Below are positions 1 to 9,139 of a stretch of 55,989 nucleotides of DNA, in pieces. Position 1 is the first letter of the stretch. Each line of letters begins with the position of its first letter. The notes below the pieces were generated by a model. The model saw nothing but the letters and a program-made list of their open reading frames with translations, did not search any database and was not told the origin of the DNA. Made by a program: the position numbers and the translations under genes. Source of the DNA: Methanoculleus formosensis (GTDB lineage: Archaea; Halobacteriota; Methanomicrobia; Methanomicrobiales; Methanoculleaceae); NCBI RefSeq assembly GCF_025384765.1, contig NZ_VHLL01000011.1, positions 1 to 55,989 of the forward strand, in the 5' to 3' direction.

Positions 1-681
1 CACGTTGTTGTTCTCGTTGCTCTCCGCCATGCGGTCAACGTCGTCGACCGTCGCGGTGACGGTATGCGTGCCCGCGGCCGCAGTCCAGGTTGCACCGGCG
101 GCACCGCCGTTCGCGGTCACCGTAACCCATTCACCCGGGCCGATCGGCGCCACGTGATTGTCTGACCATACCGCGGAGCCGAGATTCCCGTCCGTTGTGA
201 AGGCCACGCCGTGGATTACGCCGGCCTGCGTTGCACCGGTGCCCTGGTTCTTGATCGTCGCCTGCATCGTGATTGCGTCACCCGGTGCCGGGCTTGCCGG
301 CGCCCAGGAGATCTCGGTCACGACGAGGTCGGGTGTTCCCGGCGTCGGTGTTGCAGTGGGTGTCGGTGTGGGCGTCGGGGCAGGATTGGATACCCTGATC
401 TCAATGGGGCTCTGCAGGGCATATGTCCCCGCCTGAAGAACTATGATACCATCCCCGACGGCCTTCACTGCGGCCTGGACGACCTCGCCGTCATCGGTCC
501 CCGCGGTTCCGCTGTCGATCACCTGGCCTGTGCTGTCTTCTGCGATGATTGTCGTGCCGTCGGTGTACACGACGATGTCGTAGGTACCCTCCGTTGGCAT
601 CTCACTTTGCGCAGCCTGTACCGGTGCAGCAACTGCGAGCACCAGGCAGAGGACTATCGCAAGAAATAGGGGTCTCTTCAT
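1..681 (-). CDS. Secreted CARDB-domain protein, C-terminus cut by window edge
   Basis: An open frame runs leftward from ATG at 681 and leaves the window without a stop, so at least 227 residues are present and the C-terminus is missing. The first 23 or so residues (MKRPLFLAIVLCLVLAVAAP...) form a signal peptide. Residues about 30-97 are a small domain rich in D, T and G. A Pro-Thr linker (PTPTPTPTATPTP) follows, then a beta-sandwich domain starting PDLVVTEISW that matches the CARDB adhesion-like family, common in methanogen surface proteins. I infer an exported cell-surface protein; ligand unknown. An AT-rich region upstream probably carries its promoter. Confidence 0.85.
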   Translation of the reverse strand, partial: MKRPLFLAIVLCLVLAVAAPVQAAQSEMPTEGTYDIVVYTDGTTIIAEDSTGQVIDSGTAGTDDGEVVQAAVKAVGDGIIVLQAGTYALQSPIEIRVSNPAPTPTPTPTATPTPGTPDLVVTEISWAPASPAPGDAITMQATIKNQGTGATQAGVIHGVAFTTDGNLGSAVWSDNHVAPIGPGEWVTVTANGGAAGATWTAAAGTHTVTATVDDVDRMAESNENNNV

Positions 682-1161
682 ACGTAATCTCCTAGAGCCT
701 CCCCGGGAGGACCCCTTTTGGCCTCCCGGCAAGCAGGTGAGGGTGGAACCCTCAAAATTAATTTATTGCAATGACATATATACTAATTGGTTTTTGAAAA
801 TCTCGAAATTCTGTTAAATATTGTCATTGATAATTATATTTGCTTGGATTTCCATTAAGTCTGATTAAAATGTTTTTGCATCAATGGGTATAATTATATA
901 TATGATAGTTATTTTGAGGCTCAGCCCTTGCTCTAGAGGATGATGACATGGTGCGGTCTCCTGCGGGGATGCAAGCGTGGATGCCGGGGTTAAAAATGTT
1001 CCTTGCGGGATCCGTACCTTCTATGCGTGCCATGTTCTCTGGTTGTAACCGGCGGGCAGGCGCAACGCCGCGTGACGCCGCCGACGGCCTGCACCAGGGT
1101 GGTGATGGTGACGGAGACTACAAAATGGGAGTGCCAAATGTTCCGGCCCCGTCGGGGGGGC
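682..1161. other. Gene-free stretch with AT-rich island
   Basis: Between a divergently read surface-protein gene and the 3' end of the phosphoglycerate mutase gene. Bases about 755-905 are strongly AT-rich with several TATA-like runs (for example near 775-785 and 890-903), against a GC-rich background. The remainder to 1161 has only short overlapping open frames with no recognisable protein. I see no RNA gene here. Confidence 0.6.
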
Positions 1162-2316
1162 TCACGGCGAAAAGAGCAGGGAGAGGAGTTCCGGGGCCTC
1201 TATGAGCCCAAACGACCCTTTCGGCGCCTCGCGCTCGGAGAACGCGGAGACATCATCCCTCCCCTTCCCGAGCACCGCGAACGGCACCGGCTCCGCGGTG
1301 TGGGTCTTGATTCGTATCGGCGTCGGGTGGTCGGGGAGGACCGCGACGGTCGTCTCCGGGCGGTCGAGGACGATCCCGATCGCCTCGTCGAGCCGCTCGA
1401 TCGCCCGCACCTTCTCCTCCACGCTCCCCATGTGTCCGGCCTCGTCGGGGGCCTCGACATGCATGTAGACGAAGTCGAGACGATCGAGGGCTTCCACCGC
1501 GTACCGGGCTTTCGCCTCGTAGTCGGTGTCGATGAACCCGGTGGCGCCGGGGACACGGATCACCTCCATCCCGGCGAGGCGGGCGATGCCGGATAGAAGG
1601 TCCACCGCGGAGATCACGCCGCCGGCAAGGCCGTACTTCTCGCGGAAAGGTGCGATGGAAGGCTTCTTCCCGCCGCTCCACGGCCAGATATCGGTTGCCG
1701 GGGTCTTCCCCTCCCGCTCGCGGCGCCGGTTCACGGGGTGGTCAACAAAGACCTCCCGTGCCCGCTCCATGCAGTCGAGGAGGAGTTCGGCGTCGTCTCC
1801 GCGCGGGAGGTATCCAGCCACCGGCTGACCGACGATGTCATGGGGCGGGGTGGTGACGGCGCCGCGCGCCCGGGAAACGACCATCAGGTTCCGGTAGCTG
1901 ACCCCCGGGTGAACCTGGACGCTGCCGAGCCGGGCGTCAAGGTCGCGGAGGAGCTCGGCGCCTTCGGCGCTCGATATGTGCCCGGCGTTGAAGTCCTCCA
2001 TCACGCCGTCGCGGATCGCGACCAGGTTGCACCGGTAGGCCATCTCGCCGTCCCGGAGGGAGACCCCCATGCTGGCCGCCTCGAGCGGCCCCCTCCCGGT
2101 ATAGGAGGTCCGGGGGTCATAGCCAAGGATGGAGAGGTTCGCGACGTCGCTCCCCGGCTCGAACCCTGCGGGCACTGTCCGTAGCATCCCGCACCGGCCC
2201 TCGCGGGCGATCCTGTCCATATTCGGTATCTCTGCGTACTCGAGGGGCGTCCTGCCCCCCAGTTCGGCAAGCGGCTCGTCCGCCATGCCGTCCCCGAGAA
2301 TGATGATGTACTTCAT
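1162..2316 (-). CDS. apgM: Archaeal-type 2,3-bisphosphoglycerate-independent phosphoglycerate mutase
   Basis: The 384-residue product has the alkaline-phosphatase-superfamily layout of archaeal phosphoglycerate mutases: an N-terminal metal motif (LGDGMAD, D9), the nucleophile segment EPGSDVANLSILGYDP with S56, the conserved TGRGPLEAASMGV, and C-terminal metal ligands in HVEAPDEAGHMG and LPDHPTP. It would interconvert 3- and 2-phosphoglycerate in gluconeogenesis. The slightly short length and the N-terminal sequence also resemble a subfamily proposed to be an alternative homoserine kinase; a threonine synthase gene lies 8 kb away, so that role cannot be excluded. It lies downstream of the epimerase gene on the same strand with 30 bases between. 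Confidence 0.85.
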   Translation of the reverse strand: MKYIIILGDGMADEPLAELGGRTPLEYAEIPNMDRIAREGRCGMLRTVPAGFEPGSDVANLSILGYDPRTSYTGRGPLEAASMGVSLRDGEMAYRCNLVAIRDGVMEDFNAGHISSAEGAELLRDLDARLGSVQVHPGVSYRNLMVVSRARGAVTTPPHDIVGQPVAGYLPRGDDAELLLDCMERAREVFVDHPVNRRREREGKTPATDIWPWSGGKKPSIAPFREKYGLAGGVISAVDLLSGIARLAGMEVIRVPGATGFIDTDYEAKARYAVEALDRLDFVYMHVEAPDEAGHMGSVEEKVRAIERLDEAIGIVLDRPETTVAVLPDHPTPIRIKTHTAEPVPFAVLGKGRDDVSAFSEREAPKGSFGLIEAPELLSLLFSP

Positions 2317-2346
2317 GCGAACCCTGTGCAGTGATCCGGGGCGACG

Positions 2347-3279
2347 TCACCCGAGCATGGCGCGGACCGCTGTCCGGACGCTTTCTTCCGAAGTTGTCCC
2401 GCACCGCCACCCGAGACCCTTGAGTTTCTCGACCGAGAGCTGCATCTTCGGCACGTCGCCGACCCAGCCGCGCGCTCCGCCGGTGAAGCGGTAGCGGACG
2501 CCGGAGAGACCCATCTCCTCCGTGACGATATCGGCGATCCGGACAACGTCGATCCAGTCCTCGGAACCGATGTTGAAGGTGTTCACCGGGTCGTGGGAGT
2601 GCTCGATCCCGAACTGCACGGCACGGACGCACTCCCCGACCTCCAGGTAGGATTTTGTCTGCCTGCCGTCGCCGAGGATCTCGAGTTCCTGCGGGTTCTC
2701 GTGAAGTTTTCGGATGAAGTCGGTGATGACCCCGTGCCCGCTCCGCTCGCCGATGATGTTTGCGAACCGGTAAACCCAGGACGTCATCTCAAACGAGTGG
2801 CAGTACGACGATATGAGCGCCTCGCAGGCAAGTTTCGTCGCACCGTAGACGGATATCGGTTCGAGCGGCGTGTAGGTCTCCGGCGTGGGGATGACGGCGG
2901 CATCGCCGTAGACGGTCGAGGTCGAGGTGAAGACCAGTTCCGGCACGCCATGCGCCCGCATCGCCTCGAGCACCCGGTGCGTCGCGACGATGTTGTTCCT
3001 GATCTGGGAGTCCGGGGTCACGGCGCTCTGCCGGACGTCGGGGTCCGCGGCGAGATGGTAGACCCGGTCTGCGCCGGAAAACTGCTCCTGCCACCCATCG
3101 TCGAGCAGGTTCTGCCTGACAAGGGTGACCCGCCCGCCTGCCGCGTGGGGCGCAAGGTTCCTCTCGGTGCCCGCACTGCAGTCATCGATGACCAGCACGT
3201 CGTCTCCCGCCGCTACCAGGGCATCGACGACGTGCGAGCCGATGAAACCGGCACCGCCCGTTACGATACAGAACATCAT
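2347..3279 (-). CDS. NAD-dependent sugar-nucleotide epimerase/dehydratase
   Basis: A 310-residue short-chain dehydrogenase of the extended type. The Rossmann glycine motif TGGAGFIGSH is at residues 7-16, and the active-site Tyr and Lys are Y145 and K149 in VYGATK, with the TSTSTVYG segment before them supplying the catalytic Ser/Thr. This matches UDP-glucose 4-epimerase-like enzymes; the exact sugar cannot be told. It likely makes nucleotide sugars for surface glycans. It is the first gene of a minus-strand pair with the phosphoglycerate mutase. A paralogue is at 52615-53550. Confidence 0.85.
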   Translation of the reverse strand: MMFCIVTGGAGFIGSHVVDALVAAGDDVLVIDDCSAGTERNLAPHAAGGRVTLVRQNLLDDGWQEQFSGADRVYHLAADPDVRQSAVTPDSQIRNNIVATHRVLEAMRAHGVPELVFTSTSTVYGDAAVIPTPETYTPLEPISVYGATKLACEALISSYCHSFEMTSWVYRFANIIGERSGHGVITDFIRKLHENPQELEILGDGRQTKSYLEVGECVRAVQFGIEHSHDPVNTFNIGSEDWIDVVRIADIVTEEMGLSGVRYRFTGGARGWVGDVPKMQLSVEKLKGLGWRCGTTSEESVRTAVRAMLG

Positions 3280-3598
3280 AGATTAGTATCTCTCCGACGC
3301 TATAGGGTTACTGGATGGGCACCGCTCCGGGTCTCCTCTAAAGAGGTGGTGATCTCTCACCTCTCCGCGGCCCCGCTCTCTGTGGCGATCTCCTGCGACG
3401 GAGGGAAAAGTTAATACCTGCATGGGGGCTATTTTACAGATCGGCACCTGGGATTGAGCCATATTCTTCATGGGTGCTGTTGACGGAGATCGATCAAGGA
3501 GCAGTCGAAGTGAGGGCGGTATGCATCTGTTACAGGGCCGGCATCAACGTTCCGGCGTCCTCTGGGTGCCGCGATGAAGTCCGCGGGGGAGCCGGACG
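3280..3598. other. Divergent intergenic region
   Basis: About 320 bases between the divergent epimerase and DUF368 genes. It must hold promoters for both, but no TATA box stands out clearly; the best candidate is the AT-richer stretch near 3408-3416. No RNA gene or repeat is visible. Confidence 0.4.
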
Positions 3599-4471
3599 AT
3601 GAGTCCGCGTCCGGATCTCCGGGAATACGCCGGGATCTATCTGCGCGGCCTCGTGATGGGGGCCGTGGACGTCATCCCCGGCGTCTCGGGGGGGACGATC
3701 GCTCTCATCACCGGGATCTATGAACGGCTGATCGGAGCCATCGGCAGCATCGACCCCGCCTCGATAAAACACCTCGTACGGGGCGATTTTGCGTCTCTTT
3801 GCTCAGACATCGAGAAGATCGATCTTCCGTTCCTCGTCGTCCTTCTCGCCGGTATCGGTACCGCCTTCCTCCTGATGTCCGGGGTGATCCTCACCCTCCT
3901 CACCGAGCATACGGTAGCGACCTACTCCTTCTTCCTCGGCCTGATCATCGCCTCTGCGGTCGCTATATTCCTTGAGATCCGCTCCCCGAACGTGGTCACC
4001 GTCGCCTACCTCGTCGTTGGGGCCATCGCCGGTTACCTCATCGGGAGCCTCGGGCAGTTCGATCTCGGCCATTCCCTCCCGGTCATCTTCCTCACCGGGA
4101 TGGTGGCGCTCTGCGCCATGATCCTCCCCGGGATATCGGGAGCCTACATAACCCTCGTCCTCAACCAGTACGAGTTCATGCTCGCGGCGCTCCGGGCCTT
4201 CTCCCTTCCCGAGATCGTCGCCTACGCCACCGGAGGTGTTGTGGGCCTCCTCCTCTTCACGAAGGCTCTCAAGTACCTCCTCGCGACCCACCACGCGGCG
4301 ATGCTCGCCCTGCTCACCGGCCTGATGCTCGGCTCGTCGAGGACGCTCTGGGAGACGGGGTCCGCGGCCGGGGATATGGTTGCAGGCGGCTGGGTCTTCT
4401 TCATCATCGGCCTCGCCGTCGTCGGCGCGTTCGAGTACGCGAAGAGGCGTTACCAGGCCGGCACGGCCTGA
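3599..4471 (+). CDS. DUF368 membrane protein, probable polyprenyl-phosphate transporter
   Basis: A 290-residue polytopic membrane protein. The N-terminal signature GAVDVIPGVSGGTIAL (residues 21-36) is diagnostic of DUF368, and a second related motif ILPGISGAYITLVL lies near residues 180-193, consistent with the internal duplication of the family. About eight hydrophobic segments follow. Bacterial DUF368 proteins (PopT) are reported to return undecaprenyl phosphate to the inner leaflet of the membrane; by analogy this one may recycle dolichyl phosphate after surface glycan transfer, which is an inference. It lies upstream of methanogenesis marker 12 with a 67-base gap. Confidence 0.85.
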   Translation: MSPRPDLREYAGIYLRGLVMGAVDVIPGVSGGTIALITGIYERLIGAIGSIDPASIKHLVRGDFASLCSDIEKIDLPFLVVLLAGIGTAFLLMSGVILTLLTEHTVATYSFFLGLIIASAVAIFLEIRSPNVVTVAYLVVGAIAGYLIGSLGQFDLGHSLPVIFLTGMVALCAMILPGISGAYITLVLNQYEFMLAALRAFSLPEIVAYATGGVVGLLLFTKALKYLLATHHAAMLALLTGLMLGSSRTLWETGSAAGDMVAGGWVFFIIGLAVVGAFEYAKRRYQAGTA

Positions 4472-4538
4472 TCCTGGCCTTCTTTTATGGGGCGATCCGA
4501 AACCTTACTTCCACCTGGGAGGCAACGAGGTACCTATC

Positions 4539-5411
4539 ATGTTCATCGGCATCGACCACGGCACCACTGCGATGCGCTTCTCAAGCGGAGAGGAGGAGTT
4601 CAAGATCTCCCGCGAAGAAGCCAGGCAGTTCTCGGCCGGCGACCTTGCTCGCCTTACTTCTCTCGACGAGATCGAGGGTATCGCCGTCTGCTACTCGATG
4701 GGCGACGGCATCTCGGCCGTCACCGATATCAGGAAGGTCCGGGACCGCGGCGTCGTCTCCCGGGAGGGCGCCGGCAAGCACATCGGCGGCGGCACCAGGG
4801 TCTACGACGAGATCCTCTCAAGCGGTCTTCCCGCCGTCGTCATCCCCGGGCTGCACCGTGGATCCCCGACCGATCCGCGGTTCAAGGCCTACTCCCACCA
4901 GGCGAGCCCCGAGAAGATCGGGATCCTGTATGAGGTCTCACGCGACCTCGGGGACGACGTCGTGGTCTGCGACGCGAGTTCGAACACCGTCACCCTCCTT
5001 CTGACCGCCGGAAGGATCGCCGGCGCGTTCGATGCCTGCGTCTTCGCGCCCGGCACCCGGCACGGTGCCCTCGACGTGGACGCCATCCGCCGGATCGACC
5101 GGGGCGAGTCGACGGCAAACGACGCTTTCCTCCACGCGGGTGTGGACCATACCATGCCTCCTGATCTCAGGGTGGAGACGATGGCCATGTTTGCCGCGAT
5201 GGAGTGTGCCTCGATGCTCCTCCTCAATCCCGGCGCGAACGTCGCCCTCGCCGGCTCCATGGCGCCCGCCATCGCGCTGCGGGTGGAGGAACTCCTCTCC
5301 CGTGACATAACCGTCTACGACGAGTGGTGTGCGGCCCGGGGACTCGCCCGGATCGCCCGCGACGTCTTCACCGGGGCAACCGATATCCTCGGGCTCGCGG
5401 TTGAGCGGTAA
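4539..5411 (+). CDS. Methanogenesis marker protein 12 (DUF1464, ASKHA fold)
   Basis: I start at ATG 4539 because GAGGT sits a few bases upstream and the protein then begins MFIGIDHGTTAMRF, the phosphate-1 loop of the acetate kinase/Hsp70-like fold. The product is 290 residues. A glycine-rich stretch (AGKHIGGGTRVYDEI) and VVCDASSNTVTLLLTAGRIAGAFDA fit the DUF1464 family, called putative methanogenesis marker 12 because it tracks with methanogens. Its biochemical role is unknown to me. Longer upstream extensions in frame overlap the DUF368 gene and look noncoding. Confidence 0.85.
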   Translation: MFIGIDHGTTAMRFSSGEEEFKISREEARQFSAGDLARLTSLDEIEGIAVCYSMGDGISAVTDIRKVRDRGVVSREGAGKHIGGGTRVYDEILSSGLPAVVIPGLHRGSPTDPRFKAYSHQASPEKIGILYEVSRDLGDDVVVCDASSNTVTLLLTAGRIAGAFDACVFAPGTRHGALDVDAIRRIDRGESTANDAFLHAGVDHTMPPDLRVETMAMFAAMECASMLLLNPGANVALAGSMAPAIALRVEELLSRDITVYDEWCAARGLARIARDVFTGATDILGLAVER

Positions 5412-5509
5412 TCCGTGCCGGGATTGCAAAGATAGAGCCTCCCGTTTCCTACTCTTTTAAGTGACGCGGGGTAGTATACTGGACTGTGAAGAGTGGAGAG
5501 GCCGGAACT

Positions 5510-6127
5510 ATGCAGCCAGAATGCCCCAGTATCGCCGAACTCATGCTCCTGATGACGTCGCGCCTCGAAGAGACGGCGCGCATGGTGGATCAGGCGAATT
5601 CCGGCCGATTCCTCGAAGAGATCCTCAGTGCAAAACGGATTTACCTCGCCGGGGCCGGCCGCTCCGGCCTTGTCGCACGGGCGTTTGCCCAGCGGCTGAT
5701 GCATCTCGGGTTCGAGAGTTACGTCATCGGGGAGACGATCACGCCCGCGTTCGGCCCGGAAGATGTGCTCGTCGCGTTCTCGGGTTCGGGAGAGACCCGG
5801 TCGGTCGTGGACGCATGCGAGACCGCCCGGGAGATCGGGGGGAAGATCTGTCTCGTCACCTCGACTGCCGACTCGCGTATCGGCCGCATGGCCGATTGCG
5901 TCGTCGAGATCGGGAACAACCGGCTCAAAGATGCGGATATCCCGCAGGACTTCGAGATCCGCCAGCTCACCGGACAGTACCGATCGGTCTCCGGGTCGTT
6001 CGCCCCGCTCGGGACACTCTTCGAGACCGTAGCGCTGGTCTTTTCGGACGCGATCGTCTCGGCCCTCATGGAAGTGCGGCACTGCACCGCCGAGGATCTC
6101 AGAAGCCGCCTCGCAAACGTTCAGTGA
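5510..6127 (+). CDS. hxlB: 6-phospho-3-hexuloisomerase
   Basis: A 205-residue SIS-domain sugar isomerase. Key parts are AGAGRSGLVARAFAQRLMHLG and FSGSGETRSVVDACE, the phosphosugar-binding loops, and the C-terminal GTLFETVALVFSDAIVSALME typical of hexuloisomerase. It interconverts 3-hexulose 6-phosphate and fructose 6-phosphate, which in archaea makes pentose phosphates and formaldehyde in the reverse ribulose monophosphate route. The partner hexulose-phosphate synthase is at 37668. I chose ATG 5510, preceded by GGAGAGG; an in-frame GTG at 5486 would add eight residues. A TATA-like CTTTTAAG is near 5453-5460. Confidence 0.9.
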   Translation: MQPECPSIAELMLLMTSRLEETARMVDQANSGRFLEEILSAKRIYLAGAGRSGLVARAFAQRLMHLGFESYVIGETITPAFGPEDVLVAFSGSGETRSVVDACETAREIGGKICLVTSTADSRIGRMADCVVEIGNNRLKDADIPQDFEIRQLTGQYRSVSGSFAPLGTLFETVALVFSDAIVSALMEVRHCTAEDLRSRLANVQ

Positions 6128-6229
6128 GCGAGAGTCTCCGGCTTTCGCACCCTCTCCTCATGGCGCCGGCAAAAATTATCTCCTCTTGGGGGCAACAGGT
6201 GTTCCGGCCCGCCCTGTTGAGTGCCGGGT

Positions 6230-6241
6230 ATTTATATTATT
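6230..6241 (+). promoter_or_regulatory. TATA box of the por operon
   Basis: The run ATTTATATTATT lies 30-40 bases before the porC start, with a purine-rich ribosome site AAAGGGGG at 6256-6263. The ribosome site, seven bases ahead of TTG 6271, decides that start. Confidence 0.7.
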
Positions 6242-6270
6242 AATCATTAAGATTTAAAGGGGGTTTTTGT

Positions 6271-6816
6271 TTGAGAGAGTTACGCATTCACGGCAGGGGT
6301 GGTCAGGGTTCCGTGACCGCCGCCGAACTCATTGCTTACGCTGCATTCGAGGGAGGTGTCTTTTCCCAGGCATTCCCGGCCTTCGGCGTGGAACGCCGGG
6401 GCGCCCCGGTTCAGGCGTTCGTCCGGTTCAGTGACGAGAAGATCCGGCTGCGCAGCCAGGTATACGAGCCGGACTACATCATTGTGCAGGACCCGACCCT
6501 GATCGGGGATGTGGACGTCTTCAACGGCATGACTGCAGGCGGTATCGCCATCATCAACACCGAGAAGCCCGACTTCGATGCCCTGGTCCCGGAGGGCGTG
6601 AAGATCTACGCCGTCGATGCGACTACCATCGCGCTCGAAGAACTGGGCGTGCCCATCACCAATACAACCCTGATGGGTGCGTTCGCGGCAGCCACCGGCG
6701 AGATCAAACTTGATGCGCTCGAACATGCACTGCGCAGACGGTTCTCCGGGAGCATGGCCGACAAGAACGTCAGGGCGGCGGAACGTGCGTACAACCTGGT
6801 CGGGGGTGCCGTATAA
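6271..6816 (+). CDS. porC: Pyruvate:ferredoxin oxidoreductase, gamma subunit
   Basis: A 181-residue gamma subunit beginning at a TTG codon with a strong ribosome site just upstream. The family signature GRGGQGSVTAAELIAYA is at the N-terminus, followed by FGVERRGAPVQAFVR. It is part of the four-subunit enzyme that reversibly joins CO2 to acetyl-CoA to give pyruvate, using ferredoxin, the main carbon entry point in methanogens. Stop and start of porC and porD overlap by one base, so they are translationally coupled. It could be a ketoisovalerate homologue, but the C-D-A-B order and the alpha and beta sequences favour pyruvate. Confidence 0.92.
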   Translation: MRELRIHGRGGQGSVTAAELIAYAAFEGGVFSQAFPAFGVERRGAPVQAFVRFSDEKIRLRSQVYEPDYIIVQDPTLIGDVDVFNGMTAGGIAIINTEKPDFDALVPEGVKIYAVDATTIALEELGVPITNTTLMGAFAAATGEIKLDALEHALRRRFSGSMADKNVRAAERAYNLVGGAV

Positions 6817-7076
6817 TGGCGCTGCGAGTCGGTTGCGTCGCACCGCCGGGGAAGGCGCTTGACAACAAGACGGGCGCCTGGCGGGTCTTCAAACCGGTCT
6901 TTGATCCCGAGACGTGCTCGAGGTGTGGCATGTGCGCCACGGTCTGTCCGGAAGGGTGCGTCCGCGAGACGGAGGAGGGCACGTTCGAGCCCGACCTCGA
7001 CTACTGCAAGGGCTGCGGGATCTGCGCGGAAGTCTGTCCGAAGGACAGTATCCGGATGGAGAAGGAGGAGAAATAA
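6816..7076 (+). CDS. porD: Pyruvate:ferredoxin oxidoreductase, delta subunit (ferredoxin)
   Basis: An 86-residue polyferredoxin-type subunit. It has two complete CxxCxxCxxxC clusters, CSRCGMCATVCPEGC and CKGCGICAEVCP, each binding a [4Fe-4S] centre that carries electrons from the TPP site to external ferredoxin. Its stop TAA overlaps the ATG of porA by one base (TAATG). Confidence 0.93.
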   Translation: MALRVGCVAPPGKALDNKTGAWRVFKPVFDPETCSRCGMCATVCPEGCVRETEEGTFEPDLDYCKGCGICAEVCPKDSIRMEKEEK

Positions 7077-8230
7077 TGCTGGAATTTATGGAAGGGTCGC
7101 ATGCGGTGGCCGAGATCGTGAAACGGTGCCGCCCGCAGGTGATCTCGGCCTACCCGATCACGCCGCAGACGCACATCGTCGAGGATCTTGCCCAGATGGT
7201 GGCGAACTGTGAGATCGATGCCGAATACATCACGGTCGAGAGCGAGTTCTCGGCCCTCTCCGCCTGTCTCGGCGCGAGCGCGGCGGGTTCCCGGGTCTAC
7301 TCGGCAACGACGTCCCAGGGGCTTGCCCTGATGTTCGAGGTCTGCTTCAACGCTGCCGGGATGCGCCAGCCGATCGTGATGACGATCGCGAACCGCTCCC
7401 TCGGTGCGCCGCTCTCGATCTGGAACGATCAGCAGGACTCGATATCCCTGCGCGACTCCGGGTGGCTGCAGTTCTACGCGCAGGACAACCAGGAGACTGT
7501 CGATCTCCACATGATCGCCTATAAGGTCTGTGAAGACCACGACATCCTCCTCCCCGCATTCGTCTGTTTCGACGGGTTCATCCTCTCGCACACCTACGAG
7601 CCGGTCTCCCTCCCCATGCAGGAGGAGGCGGATGCCTATCTGCCGGCTTTTAACCCCTACCAGCGGCTGGACGCGGCAGCGCCGTTGAGTTTCGGGATGT
7701 ATGCGACGCCCGAGTACTACACCGAGTTCCGCTACGAGATCAATCAGGCGCAGTATCGCGCAAAAGAGGCGTTTGTCAGGGCCGGGCGCGAGTTCGGCGA
7801 GCAGTTCGGGAGGGACTACTCCGGGCTCGTCGAAGGCTACCGGCTCGATGACGCCGATATCGCGCTTGTCGCGATGGGCTCCATCTGCGGCACCGCAAAG
7901 GACGCCATCGACGAGATGCGCGCGGCCGGACGGAAGGTGGGACTCCTGAACATCCGCGTCTTCCGGCCCTTCCCCGGCCCCGAGATCGCGGATGCCTTGA
8001 AGGGTGTCTCGAAGGTGGCGGTGCTCGACAAGAATATATCGCTCGGCAGCGGCGGGGCGGTCGGCACCGAGGTGAAGGCGGCGCTCCAGGGTTCGGGCAT
8101 ATCCGTGTACGACTACATCATCGCCCTCGGCGGGCGTGATGTGAGGAAGAGGGACATCGCCGCGGTCGTCGACCTCGCCGAGAAGGGAGAAGGAGATATG
8201 TTTTATGGACTACGGACGGAGGTGCTCTGA
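7076..8230 (+). CDS. porA: Pyruvate:ferredoxin oxidoreductase, alpha subunit
   Basis: A 384-residue alpha subunit starting at ATG 7076, inside the TAATG overlap with porD; an upstream extension in the same frame only shadows porD. The segments SAYPITPQTHIVEDLA, EFSALSACLGASAAGSRV and TTSQGLALMFE are the pyrimidine-domain motifs that activate TPP, and NRSLGAPLSIWNDQQDS is the conserved substrate region. The C-terminal GSICGTAKDAID and VAVLDKNISLG belong to the domain II fold. GGAGG before the start is a strong ribosome site. Confidence 0.93.
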   Translation: MLEFMEGSHAVAEIVKRCRPQVISAYPITPQTHIVEDLAQMVANCEIDAEYITVESEFSALSACLGASAAGSRVYSATTSQGLALMFEVCFNAAGMRQPIVMTIANRSLGAPLSIWNDQQDSISLRDSGWLQFYAQDNQETVDLHMIAYKVCEDHDILLPAFVCFDGFILSHTYEPVSLPMQEEADAYLPAFNPYQRLDAAAPLSFGMYATPEYYTEFRYEINQAQYRAKEAFVRAGREFGEQFGRDYSGLVEGYRLDDADIALVAMGSICGTAKDAIDEMRAAGRKVGLLNIRVFRPFPGPEIADALKGVSKVAVLDKNISLGSGGAVGTEVKAALQGSGISVYDYIIALGGRDVRKRDIAAVVDLAEKGEGDMFYGLRTEVL

Positions 8231-9139
8231 ATGGCTGAGGTAGAGAAAGGATGCGAACTCTTCTCGGCAGGGCACCGGGCGTGCGGAGGGTGCGGCCCGG
8301 CGCTTGCGGCCCGACTCCTCCTCAAGGCGACCGGCGAGAACGTCATCATCTCCGCCGCCACGGGGTGCATGGAGGTCTTCTCCACGCCCTACCCGGAGAC
8401 CGCGTGGGGGGTCCCCTGGATCCACTCGCTCTTCGAGAACTGTGCAGCGGTTGCATCGGGCATCGAGGCATCGCTGAAGCGGCAGGGGCGAAAGGAGAAG
8501 GTCGTCTGCATCGGCGGCGACGGTGCCACGCTCGATATCGGGGTGCTCTGCATCAGCGGCGCCTTCGAGCGCGGCCACGACATCACCTACATCTGCTACG
8601 ACAACGAGGCCTACATGAACACGGGCATCCAGCGGTCGGGTGCGACGCCGTATGGTGCGAGCACCACGACGAGCCCTGCGGGGAAGTGTTCGCGGGGGAA
8701 CCCCCTTCCGAAGAAGGACATGCCTCGTATCCTCGCCGCTCACGGCGCGCCCTACGTCGCGACCGCCTCGATCGCCTACCCGAACGACTTCGTCCAGAAG
8801 GTCGAGCGGGCGATCAACACCCCCGGCCCCTGCTACATCCAGGTGCATGCTCCCTGCTGCACGGGATGGGGCTTTGAGTCCGGCGAGACGCTTAACATGG
8901 CCAAACTCGCCATCGAGACCGGTCTCTGGGTGAACTACGAGATGGTCGACGGCGAGGTTGTGAAGGCAAAGAAGGTACGGCGGAGACCCGTCGAGGAGTA
9001 CCTCCAGAAGCAGAAGCGTTTCCGGCACCTCTTCAAGCCCGCACGGCAGGACGACGTGATCGCGCAGATTCAGGCGATCGCCGATGCGAACGCCGAGCGG
9101 TTCGGCATCGACATCAAGAAAAAAGAATCGTCAGAATAA
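8231..9139 (+). CDS. porB: Pyruvate:ferredoxin oxidoreductase, beta subunit
   Basis: A 302-residue beta subunit carrying the TPP-binding domain: [17 protein letters not shown] at the N-terminus with two cluster-ligand cysteines, [11 protein letters not shown] followed by [10 protein letters not shown] as the magnesium-TPP motif, and a further conserved Cys in HAPCCTGWG. It starts directly after the porA stop. The operon ends here; no porE/porF genes follow, and the last 26 bases overlap the convergent LysE-family gene. Confidence 0.93.
   Translation: MAEVEKGCELFSAGHRACGGCGPALAARLLLKATGENVIISAATGCMEVFSTPYPETAWGVPWIHSLFENCAAVASGIEASLKRQGRKEKVVCIGGDGATLDIGVLCISGAFERGHDITYICYDNEAYMNTGIQRSGATPYGASTTTSPAGKCSRGNPLPKKDMPRILAAHGAPYVATASIAYPNDFVQKVERAINTPGPCYIQVHAPCCTGWGFESGETLNMAKLAIETGLWVNYEMVDGEVVKAKKVRRRPVEEYLQKQKRFRHLFKPARQDDVIAQIQAIADANAERFGIDIKKKESSE

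Noticed and set aside
211-669. Open frames on the plus strand over the first 670 bases
   Set aside because: They are antisense to a clear signal-peptide and CARDB gene and have no protein character.
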